Origin: Girardinichthys multiradiatus
Lineage: Eukaryota > Chordata > Actinopteri > Cyprinodontiformes > Goodeidae
DNA: 64,000 nucleotides
Assembly: GCF_021462225.1 (NCBI RefSeq)
Contig: NC_061806.1
Location: forward strand, 26,928,144 to 26,992,143
Direction: 5' to 3'
Shown: one piece after another, positions 51,755 through 60,847 of the stretch
Position numbering within the stretch: position 1 is the first letter of the stretch
Layout of the letters: each line of letters starts with the position of its first letter
Position numbers and translations under genes: made by a program
Notes under the pieces: model-generated
Databases searched by the model: none
The model's input: only the letters and a program-made list of their open reading frames with translations
Told to the model about the DNA's origin: nothing

Positions 51755-51932
51755 TTGGCACTAATGGCCTTTATTTTGCAAGCTGACTGACAGGAAATGG
51801 AGGGTAGAGAGAAAAGGGAGGACATAAAGTAAAAATCGATGGGGCTGGGACTCAAAAACTGCAATGGCAGCCTTGAGGAATATGGCCTCTGTATATGGGT
51901 TACGCGCTTTACCCCTGCACCACTGACCCCTG
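51755..51932 (-). repeat. tRNA-derived SINE
   Basis: Read on the minus strand it begins GTCAGTGGTGCAGGGGTAAA, an A-box-like tRNA start, followed by GCGCGTAACCCATATA. A diverged B-box region (TTTTGAGTCCC) comes next, and it ends in AAATAAAGGCCATTAGTGCC. The same family is truncated at 25361-25478. Confidence 0.75.
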
Positions 51933-52674
51933 CTTGTCATCTTTCTTCAATTAGCTGATCCCCAATTTTCAAGCCGCAATACACCTGTGTCTGTGGACAG
52001 TCAATGTATAATCATCAGGTATAAGCTGAGATTCTATATTAGACTTATTAAAGTCTGTAGAAAATAAATACTCTTTGCAATTAAACAACCTCTTTGAGGT
52101 TTATCACTCCTTGCTGGATTTGTTTTTAAAATTCATAAATGCTTTTCGATTGTCTTATCTGCCATCTTCTTAGCTATTTATTAAGGCTTTTTTTTTTTTT
52201 AGATCTTTTCTGGCACTAGTATCCAGTACGCAGACAGAAATCTAACAGAAAGAGACAGGGGGAAAATATGCACCTATACATATGTGACGCGCCACGGGAA
52301 AACCAGGAACAAGTTGGCAGAGCACAAATGGAGAAAATGAGGAAAAAACGTCAATTTCTGAGAAAATAGTGATTTTCATTTTATTGCAAAATGTGCAAGT
52401 TGAAATTATGAAGTATCCACTCAATTCTTTAAATGACAATTTTGGAGGTTTTAAAATGGTAAATTTTATGTTTAAACTCGGCTTGTTTTCAGCCTAAAAC
52501 TCAGTCAGCTTGTATTTACATTTTGGGGAAGGGAAAAGCATCAGCTCATTTCTGTAGTGGCTTTGTTTGGCTCTGCGCTGGCCTTTGTTCTGCTTGTTGA
52601 CCAATAACCAGCCTGCTTCAAGAAACCTTGTGGTTACTTAACAGTTTCTATGAAAAATAATGTATTTCTTCACG
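51933..52674. other. 5' flank of the spliced gene
   Basis: No coding signal. ATATGTGACGCGCCACGGGA (about 52278) may be the outer end of a repeat unit that carries the spliced gene, but I could not match it to a partner on the far side. Confidence 0.35.
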
Positions 52675-52967
52675 ATGGACCAAGCTCAACGTGTTGCAAA
52701 CGGACTGAATCGCGCCTTTTACATCGCTTCGCTGTGGGAGTACATGTTCAGCAGTACCGCTGCCGCCTGACTGTCTTCAGATTCTGAATCAGAAGGAGAT
52801 GAAGCGGAACACGATAGCGACTGAATTACTTTGGAGAACAGTCCTAGTTTGCAGCTGTCTTCAACCCAAGACGAGGATGACGAAGAAAGCTTTGGACAGG
52901 CGGCTGAGGCGGCTGTTGTGATATCAGAAGCGATATCACAACATTTGAGGAAAACGGAGACAGTGAA
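52675..52967 (+). pseudogene. Upstream frame with two in-frame TGA codons
   Basis: From ATG at 52675 one frame reads MDQAQRVANGLNRAFYIASL, then a Ser/Asp/Glu-rich acidic stretch (LSSDSESEGDEAEHDSD), then EDDEES. It is open to about 52975 except for TGA at 52768-52770 and at 52822-52824. It looks like the N-terminal exon of the gene family below, broken by two stops. It is not in frame with the ATG at 52968. I have no support for recoding. Confidence 0.45.
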
Positions 52968-54316
52968 ATGGAGAAGATAGTAACTTTGACTGTAAATGCT
53001 ATGGAAGAAGAAAGAAGAACTCTTCACTTGGGACAGTGTACGCTAGAAACTTCAGCAACGACCACATCCATCAAGAAGACACCAAGGAAAAGAAAACACG
53101 CCAGGACAACCTATTCCATCAGAGGCATCGAAGTCTGCTGGAATTCCTTTCAGTTTCTCATGGGGTGAGTTTCATAACTTTTAAAAAAACTATTATGATG
53201 CATCATATTGTAAATAAATCATGTACTGAAGCGGACAAATCACATAAACCTGACCAGTCAAATATTAAAATCGAGGTTGTGTTTTTTTTCTTCCCCCTGC
53301 GCTGGGTGATCAGTGGTAACAACAACAGTTTTTTGGCTAGCGTAGATACACGAGTTTAGCCGGACAATCACTGTATCCCATGTGAAAATTGACTTGAGTC
53401 GGGGGAAGGGGTCGTATTTTGATTGTAAGCTTGAGATGGGTTTTTTCTTCCCCCTGCAATGGGTGATCAGTGTTCACAACAACAGTTTTTTGGCTAGCGT
53501 AGCTACACGACTTGAGTGGGGGGGGGTTGTATTTTTAATCAAAGTGGAAAAAAAACAAATACCTATTTTTATGTTTTGTGTTAGATGTTTATTTCTATAA
53601 AAAAACATGGTGTGTTATACCAATTTTGTAAGCACTTGTCGATGTAAACCATAAGCTGAATGTTTCCTTTGTTTCCCCTGCTCAGAATTTCCCTGCCCAG
53701 CACATTGGCAGATATCGCCAAAGTAAGTCTATTCCATCTGATAGAAAATCGAAGAAAAAACTCAGTCATATGCATGTAAACTAATATGCTTATTTCTATT
53801 ATGGTCCTTCTGTGTACAGGTAGTGGAAAACAGCTCGCCAGAAAGTCGCCTCAACATCCCACAGCTGGTCGGACTGGAAGATGGTACAGTGTTAGTCAAC
53901 ACGTTTGACTGGCAGGCACATCTGAGTGCCTACGTCCGAAAGCTCCCACAGATCAAGAGTTATCAGCACTTCAGGTATCTATTATGCAGACTTCAACAAT
54001 CTGTATTGGTCAATAACAAAGAGACATGCAATATTTTAATTGTCTTTTGTGTGCTTTTATTAACAGCTTTGATGCCAAAAGACCTGGTGTGGTCCTAGCT
54101 AGGGCTCACAGCGACGCAGAGACTGTTAGCTTTCAGCTGGTGTGTGACCCCGAGGTTCTACCCCCTGTCGTCTGTGTTCCTGCCCTGCCTGAACCTGGAC
54201 TGGCCACGGACAGACAGACTTATCTTTATTCAAAAATCAGGCCTTTCTGTTCCGATGAAGCGAAGGACATAACATGTCCAGCACCACAAAGCACAACGGC
54301 ACACAGAAGAGGATGA
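52968..54316 (+). CDS. Four-exon gene, 212-residue product, transposon-like fish family
   Basis: Proposed exons are 52968-53164, 53686-53722, 53820-53974 and 54067-54316. All introns are GT-AG (GTGAGT, GTAAGT, GTATCT donors; CTCAG, TACAG, AACAG acceptors), and the phases match (2, 0, 2). Splicing therefore gives one open frame of 212 codons ending TGA at 54314, with an AATAAA about 40 bp later. Text includes RGIEVCWNSFQFLMG, then GTVLVNTFDWQAHLSAYV, QIKSYQHFSFDAKRPGVV, and RQTYLYSKIRPFCSDEAKDI. I associate this start and end wording with a multi-copy fish protein family of transposon type, in which a long central region would lie between exons 2 and 3; here that centre is missing. No known catalytic motif remains. 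The function is unknown. The start ATG is uncertain, since the frame is open upstream. Confidence 0.65.
53275..53545. repeat. Diverged tandem duplication inside intron 1
   Basis: A segment with CTTCCCCCTGC, GGGTGATCAGTG and ACAACAGTTTTTTGGCTAGC occurs at about 53290 and again at about 53449, roughly 158 bp apart, with scattered differences. Confidence 0.8.
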
Positions 54317-55077
54317 TGGTGTGACATTACAATTTGTAATGTGCATAAAGTTGTAAATAAAAATCACATTTGTGACATGATCAAGTCAAATTATTGCCCA
54401 TTTCTTGTCCTGGGTCCATTAAACTCAAGAAGTTTGCAGAAAGAACACATTAAGAACAACACATCCATATGACCCTGATATTTTGCTAATTGCTGTGAGA
54501 TAGGATTCCGAACTCAGCCTGAGGCAGAACATTTAATAGACTGGAACTTTAAGTGAGACTTTTCTAAAAACAAGAGGAAAGCAAACCAATCACCAGGATG
54601 CAGACATTAGGTTGTAGTCATGATGCAATTTACAGACATAAATAATATAAAAAATGTATTGTAATGCAGTGCTGTAAATTATCTTTACATAGAAAAATAC
54701 TATGAGTTAAGTGACAGACGTCTGTTGCAGTCAGGTGGAGCTTCTGTTGACAAACAGTTGGGGGAGGTGGGCTATTTAAAGTTATTAAAATTAGCAGCTT
54801 TTGTCACCGCCCTTCTTTCAGGCAGAGAAAACAATGAATCTTTCAGTGCTGATTTCTCAGAAAAGTAGTCTGGCGAGTGCAGACATTCAGATGGTCAGAT
54901 CTTCTTCAATTATTTTTTGATTTCCACAAGTTTGACATCATTGGAAAGCTTAGACTCCACTCTTTCAGGATCTGTAAATAACTCAAAACGACCCCAGGTA
55001 GACTTGTGTATATATATATATATATATATATATAGTTATATATGCATTTTTGCAGGTGTAGAAGAAGTTTTCTAGGG
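54317..55077. other. 3' flank of the spliced gene
   Basis: Contains the polyadenylation signal near 54355, then AT-rich DNA, and an (AT)n run at about 55009-55034. No further coding signal. Confidence 0.5.
55009..55034. repeat. (AT)n microsatellite
   Basis: About 13 TA units. Confidence 0.9.
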
Positions 55078-55618
55078 TGTTATCTTGTATTCTCTTCATC
55101 CTTCTTTCTCTCCTCTATTTTTTTCTCCTTTTATCACTGTTAGGTATTAATTAGTCAACTCAGAGGCAAGAACGATACAGAGTCAGATTTACTTGCAGCA
55201 AGGGTAGCTCACTTTTGAAGTGCAGACTACAAAGTGTTGGCACCCCTCTTTCTTCATTTATATATGCTGGTTCACACACAGTTCAACAAACATTCAGGGT
55301 GTGTGTGTGTGGGGTCAGAAAGGTTAGGGTTCATGTGTCTTGATTTTAAACAGAGGGAGTGAGGACTTGGTAATCATAACTCACTCGTGTCCCACATATC
55401 CCTTTCTGTGGCATGTAGGAGGGAAAAGCACTTAGAGCAGACATGAGTGATAAACAATACAAAAGTTTTCAAACCCTAACAATCACTTTTTCCTTTTTGC
55501 CCCACCTATCTCTCCTTGCTTTTTTTTCTTCTCGTTTCCGTCTCCGTGTCCATTGCAATTGAAAAAATCCCAAAGCAGTTTCTAATATTTTTTTTTCTTA
55601 TATATATCAAGCGGAGCA
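55078..55618 (+). mobile_element. 3' end of an L1/Tx1-type LINE, split by a solo LTR
   Basis: The pyrimidine-rich text around 55085-55137 and 55487-55550 is one tract split by the LTR. Its end (GTCTCCGTGTCC, CAATTGAAAAAATCCCAAA, CAGTTTCTAATA, ATATATCAAGCGGAG) matches, in the opposite orientation, the end of the LINE at 60848-62940. This copy is 5'-truncated within the 3' UTR and non-coding. Confidence 0.7.
55138..55481 (-). repeat. Solo LTR with 5-bp target duplication
   Basis: The 344-bp unit starts TGTTAGG and ends CCCTAACA. It is flanked on both sides by ATCAC (55133-55137 and 55482-55486). A TATATAAAT box and an AGTAAA late in the minus-strand reading suggest transcription from the minus strand. 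No internal region remains, so the rest was probably removed by LTR-LTR recombination. The clade is not determined. Confidence 0.85.
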
Positions 55619-55849
55619 TTATAGTGTTAGGTGCAATGCTCCACTAGTGAAAGTAAATCTGTCGGGCTATCTTAATTCAACCAAGAAGTTTGTTTCTGAT
55701 TGGATTTTAAACAGGCATTGCTCCAAAAGACAATAAATCAATGTAAATATCAATATAAATTTTGAAACAAAAAAATATATATATGCTTTTATTTACATTT
55801 TAATAAAATGACAGCATGTCAAAAATTTGTTATACCCTTCTCAATAATG
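55619..55849. other. No gene seen
   Basis: Short AT-rich gap before the Gypsy-like block. Confidence 0.5.
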
Positions 55850-56445
55850 TGTGGGAAAATCGAACCAGAGCCAAAAACAAAACAACCCGACCAGGGCGGA
55901 CGGAGGGGGCCTGGGAAGGAGGGCAAGAGTTCAGGCGGCTGGCTTGGAGGCCATCCCCGGCAGATACAGAGTTAAGGCGGCCGGACCAGTGGCCGTCCTC
56001 AGCAAATCCGGCGATCAGCGGGCTGTCCCCGGCCGATCCGCTGGTAAGGCGATCCCTCCATGATCCCCTCCGGAAGTGGACCGGGAACAGGATTAGGAGT
56101 TGGAAGCAGTGGCGATGGCTGATCAGGAGCTAAACCATGAGCTGGAAAACCGTGTTGAGCTTCGGTGGAGAGGCGGGTGGAGGAGGGAGCAGGAGATCTT
56201 CGGATAGACGCGGCGATTTCATCTTGGGCCCTTTGTCGCTCGGCCTCGATGGTGTGGTGGATCCGAGGATCAGGAAAAAAATCCTTCCTCACCTCGAGCC
56301 AGTCTTGAAGGCTGACAGCTGTTTCCAGCCTTCTCCATGGTGAGCTGGGAGAGGTCACCAGGTGAAAAACTAATTTGGCCATAACCTCTCCCCTCTTGAA
56401 TTCCCTCAACATTCCTCCCACTTGGTCCCGTTGGCTGGTTCCTTC
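55850..56445 (-). mobile_element. Gypsy-like element: gag-like 5' region joined to 3' repeats
   Basis: In minus orientation, directly after the LTR, a frame reads MTEGTSQRDQVGGMLREFKR, LETAVSLQDWLEVRKDFFPD and RIHHTIEAERQRAQDEIA. A proline-rich stretch follows. This looks like a small gag-type protein, but no nucleocapsid zinc knuckle is seen. It then runs into a diverged 42-bp repeat (about 55930-55970) and the GGAGGGGGCCT sequence that precedes the LTR at 2766 in the other copy. There is no pol between them. The 3' LTR is missing. Confidence 0.6.
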
Positions 56446-56793
56446 GGTCATAATGTGGGTTTCTGTTGGACCAATATGCGGGGAAGAACTCCTGAAGCTT
56501 GAAGTTTGCAGGTAAGACAACACTTTATTGCTCATGGCTGGACAAGGACAGGGTTCCAGGCGAGCACACAAATACAAACAACACATAAGGAACCAGCGGG
56601 GAACAAAGGAAACAAACAGGTTTAAATACAAAACTGAACAGCAGGGGGATCCAGTGACACACGTGACCACACAATCAGGGGAAAACACAAAACAGGTGTG
56701 GGCTTGGGTGCAGGGAGACAGAAAACAAAGGACTAGACCAGGTAAAATAACAAAACACAAACTCAAGAACTCAAAACACAAGCAGGTATGACA
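56446..56793 (-). repeat. 5' LTR of the Gypsy-like element
   Basis: Ends AAGCAGGTATGACA on the right. It shares GGAACCAGCGGGGAACAAAG with the LTRs at 2340 and 26500, and the TTGGACCAATATGCG start region with 2340. The left edge is set by alignment and is approximate. Confidence 0.7.
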
Positions 56794-56999
56794 AGACCAG
56801 CCTTTAGCATGTTTCCAGTGTATTTTGATGATTCATCTTCGATGAGCATCAAGTCTTTAAGGTCGAAAGATCTCCTTGTCATCACCATAATCTTCAACCC
56901 TCTCTACAGATTCTCTACCAGATTTAAGTTACAGCACTGGCACTAATGGAACAATAAAATGTTTTGTGATTTTTTTTTTTTCTTGTATCAGGTTCTAAA

Positions 57000-58025
57000 A
57001 GGTTGAAATACCATCAAGTCTCTAGAGTCGAGCGGCGTGGGGGTTAGAATTGCAGTGCCCAAGGTGGCAGCAGGTTTGAGTGGCTCTGGTACTTTTTATT
57101 CTGATTAATTCTTTTAAAGAACTCAAATTCCTCTCGTGGCAGATAATTTTTTTTTTGTTTTTGGATGATTGTCTTCTCCGGTCTCAAACAGTCGAATTAT
57201 ACTTCAATTACAACCCCAAATCCCTGATGAGTTCAAATGGAGGTGCCATGGATGCAGAGCAGAAGCAAAGAGAAGAGAGAGAAGGAGGAAGTTCAAACCA
57301 TCTCTTCCAATGATTATAAAGGACAATGTGAGCTCATTGGGAAACAAGTTGGATGAACTCCAAGCCCTACTTAGGACCCAGGCAGAGTTTCGGGAATGTA
57401 GTATTATGTGTTTCACTAAGACATGGCTGCAGAATAATATCCCTGACTCCAGTGTCTGTTTGCTAGGCTTTCTGACCATACGTGCAAACATAGATTTAAA
57501 GAGGAGCAGCAAACACAAAGGAGGTGGACTGGCAGTACTTGTGAACAACATATGGTGTAGTCCAGGACATGTTACTGTGAAGTGTCGTCTCTGCAGTCTA
57601 GATATTGAACTGTCATCTTGAATGTGTAAAAAGCACAGGAGATGATTTTAGATTTTAAGAGAACAGCAATAGGTCAAACACTATTTCCATCATGTGAGAG
57701 GAAGTAGAGGTGGTTGAGGAGTATAAATACCTTTGTGTTCACCTGAACAACAAACTGGAGTGGAGATGCAACTGTGAAGTCGTCTACAAGAAGGGACAGA
57801 GCAGACTGTACTTCTTGAGGAAGTTTGCAGCAAGATTGTGCATATCTTCTATAAGTCTGTTGTGGAGAGTGTGATCTCTTCTGCCATCATCTGCTGGGGT
57901 AGCAGCATCCAAGACAGTGACTTAAGAAAGCTCAACAAGCTAATAAGGAAGACCGGCTCTGTTCTGGAACTCCTCTGGAACCTCTGGAGATCAATGTGCA
58001 GTAAAGGATTTTTTGTTGGGAGCTA
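57000..58025 (+). pseudogene. L2-type LINE, internally deleted
   Basis: The 5' part reads NVSSLGNKLDELQALL, FTKTWLQNNIPDSSV and KHKGGGLAVLVNN, the start of the L2 endonuclease (compare residues 110-190 of the ORF at 14926). After about 57605 it jumps to the region after the reverse transcriptase: EEYKYLCVHLNNKLEW, KKGQSRLYFLRKF, FYKSVVESVISSAIICWG. The central endonuclease and catalytic reverse transcriptase are deleted, and there are stops. The opening AGCGGCGTGGGGGTTAG and the text to 57180 are probably its 5' UTR. Confidence 0.85.
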
Positions 58026-58809
58026 ACCCCTCCTTCCTACTTCTCTTTTTCTAAAAGGATTGTTCAGTCCAGCTTTCTATCCAAAGCAGGTTTACTGAAA
58101 GATCTGTTTAAGCTGATGTTGGGAAATGACACGCCAACCTCTAACAGCCTACATCCAGAAGTCTCACCCTTTTTCAACCGGTGGTTTGTACAACCAAGTA
58201 GCCCGCAGCAGTCATCCAACTCTCAACAGTCACTTTGCTTAATGGCTGGTCATTCCCTAATTTTATAACTTGCTCTTGGTATATGGGTTAGGTAAATTTT
58301 AGTGACTTGACACTAGCCCCAAGGGTGTTGTTTTGACAGATTGACTTAAAGCAACCTATAAAAACCTCCTAAAAGCAACTTAGAAACATTAAGCAAGACT
58401 TTTCAAAACCAAAGAAAAACCAAAAATAAGGTGACTCAAATAATTACCTGTCCACAATTTATCTAGAATTTTATATACTTTCTTTAATTAGTAACGTTTT
58501 TGCAGGGGTCAGTAACAGCAAAAATTCAGCAACACATAAAAGTCAGACAATAGAAATGAGTCAATACACTATCCAGCTTTCCCTAATGCTGAAACTGTTG
58601 AGCTTGAAGAGGAGGCTTTGAAGACAAAATCTCATCCATGCACCTGCTCTAGATGAATTCTTCGGGAGGCAATGAGAGGATGTCTTGAGCAGAAGGTAAC
58701 CTAAGTTGTCAGTGTTCTTCCTCTAAGTAGACAGGCACTGATGCCCAATGTTTCAATGGTCTGTCACTGATGTCATAAGTCAAGTAAAGTCAGAAACATT
58801 GTTGTTATA
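58026..58809. other. No gene seen
   Basis: AT-rich DNA with no coding or repeat signal I can support. Confidence 0.5.
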
Positions 58810-59333
58810 CAGTACTGTGCAAAGGTTTTAGACAGGTGTGAAAAATGCTGTTAACAAAGAATGCTTTCAGAAATATAAATGATGATTGGTTATTTTTTAT
58901 CAATTTACAAAATGCTAAGTGAGCGAACCCAAACATACAGCCACAGGTATTAAGAACTATCTTCAATGTAAAGAAGAACAAGACTTACTGGAAGTGTATG
59001 GCCCCTACAGAGCCCTGATCTCAACATCATCGAGTGTGTCTGGGATTATACGAAGAGACATAAGGATGTGAGAAATCCTACTTCCACAGGAGATCTGTGG
59101 TTCTCCGAGATGTTTGGAACAACCAACCAGCTGAGTTTCTTCAAAAACTTTGTCCAAGTGTACCTAGAAGAATTTATGCTGTTTTGAAGGCAAAGGGTGG
59201 AAACACCAAATAATTGATTTAGATTTCTCTTTTGTTCATTCACTGCATTTTGTTGATTGATTAAAACAAATGACTAACACTTCCAGTTTTGAAACCATTC
59301 TTTGTTTAAAGCATTTTTTCAACATTTGCACTG
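58810..59333 (+). mobile_element. Tc1-type miniature element, third family
   Basis: Left end CAGTACTGTGCAAAGGTTTT with TA before it. Right end TTTGCACTGTACTTTA, reading inverted, with TA after 59333. The 524 bp keep only the C-terminal part of a transposase: CVWDYTKRHKDVRNPTSTGD holds the region after the triad Glu, in pieces. A full element would be about 1.3-1.6 kb, so this is an internal deletion derivative. Confidence 0.85.
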
Positions 59334-59717
59334 TACTTTATGTCATAATACTTGAGGTATAACAGAGGTTGGTTCAGGACTTCCAGAAGCCTGAAACTCA
59401 GACTAGCCAGTTGTACACTGACCACGTTTACTTCAGTTGTCTGGGTAAAACTGCAACAGCTGGAATCAGATACTTAAATTGAAGCCACGGGCATGTTCAC
59501 AGGTTAATCCTCTTTTTAGTGCAGATTATCAGCTGTCCTGTGTCTCGGGTCCTCTGATTCATCTGCAGTGTCTATCTCCATTCAATCTTTCTTGATGATC
59601 TTTTGCGAGGAAACCACCAACTGGTTCCTCTATTCTTGTCCATTTTATAGAGCATTTTTGCTACACTCTTTGTGCTTATTGGTCAGTGGTTGTTGCCATG
59701 GCTGTTCCATTGGTTAC
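59334..59717. other. No gene seen
   Basis: AT-rich DNA between the Tc1 miniature and the solo LTR. Confidence 0.5.
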
Positions 59718-60235
59718 TGTCAGGATTAGTGCAACGGAGGACCCCGGAATGCAGACAAGGAGGCAGCATGACGGTAGGTGAAAAGATTTAATCTAAGAAA
59801 AACAAAAACTCACTCACAGGAGGAGGCAGGAACAAAAAGTAACAGGCAGGCGAGACAAGCATGGCATGATCCGAAAAATGTTTTCACGAGGAATGAATAG
59901 AACAGAGGTGTATATATGGAGCAAGAACCAGGTGAAACGAGGAGACTGAATACTAGGTGCAGGTGAACCGAACAATGTTAATTGACAGACAGGAGAGAAC
60001 AAAAAGTGGCTGGAGCAAAACAGAGACTCTTGAATACAAACTTACACACAACTAAAAACCATGAAACTAAAGCATAACCAGATCCAAAAAACCTAACTAG
60101 ACAAAATATGAACAAGAAGACAAAAACTAAAGCATGACCAGGAAAATGACAGAAGCATGATTCAAAATCTCTCAAGAATAATAATAATACTAATAATATT
60201 AATAAAAAAAAATAAAAAAACCCCAAATCATGATA
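59718..60235 (-). repeat. Solo LTR with 5-bp target duplication
   Basis: Starts TGTCAGGATT; the other end read in reverse is TATCATGATT, a match at eight of ten positions. It is flanked by GTTAC on both sides (59713-59717 and 60236-60240). The minus-strand reading has TATATACACC and a late GATTAAATC, consistent with LTR promoter and polyadenylation regions. It carries its own AAT-rich run at about 60178-60215. No internal region remains. Confidence 0.7.
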
Positions 60236-60847
60236 GTTACCCGCCACATAAGGTGATATTTTCCTTGGAATTCTCTGAGTCATGTGCTTCACATTAGACA
60301 TGAGCCATCATCACCTCAGTCCTCAGTCGTCTGCTAACCTTTTCTCTGACCTGCACCCTCAAATCAGTCATTAATCTTGTACTGTAAGCCACGGCTCCCA
60401 CTTCCCCAATTTCTCAACATCGGCTCTATTCTTGTCTCAAGTCAACATTACACTTTCTCTTAAACAGTGGGTTTAATTCGTACAACATTGTTGCTGCTCA
60501 AACTTTTAGTTACAGCATTTACTTCACTTACAGTTTAAAAGCATTACTTCATCATCGCTAGTGATTTTCAGTACTTTTCCTGTATTTCTATTAATCAATA
60601 AACATATATAAATCATAATTCAATCCACAATCATTGATCCACAATCATCTTCTTTAACCAGTTTGTGTTCATATACTGTTCTGGAGAATGATCTGCAAGT
60701 TGTGTATGAGGGTTCTTTTTTTTTCTTTTTTTACCGTGTCCTGTCCGTGTCCTGTCCGGCAGATAAGCACTGTTGAATTGTTGAGTGCCAGGAAAATGCC
60801 CAACAGATTTACTAAGTGGAGCTTTACAGCTAACGCTTTAAATCTCT
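60236..60847. other. No gene seen
   Basis: AT-rich DNA. A small duplication of CCTGTCCGTGT lies near 60738-60760. Confidence 0.45.

Noticed and set aside
52768..52824. TGA codons read as selenocysteine
   Set aside because: No redox motif around them and no selenocysteine insertion element recognised. A broken N-terminal exon is simpler.
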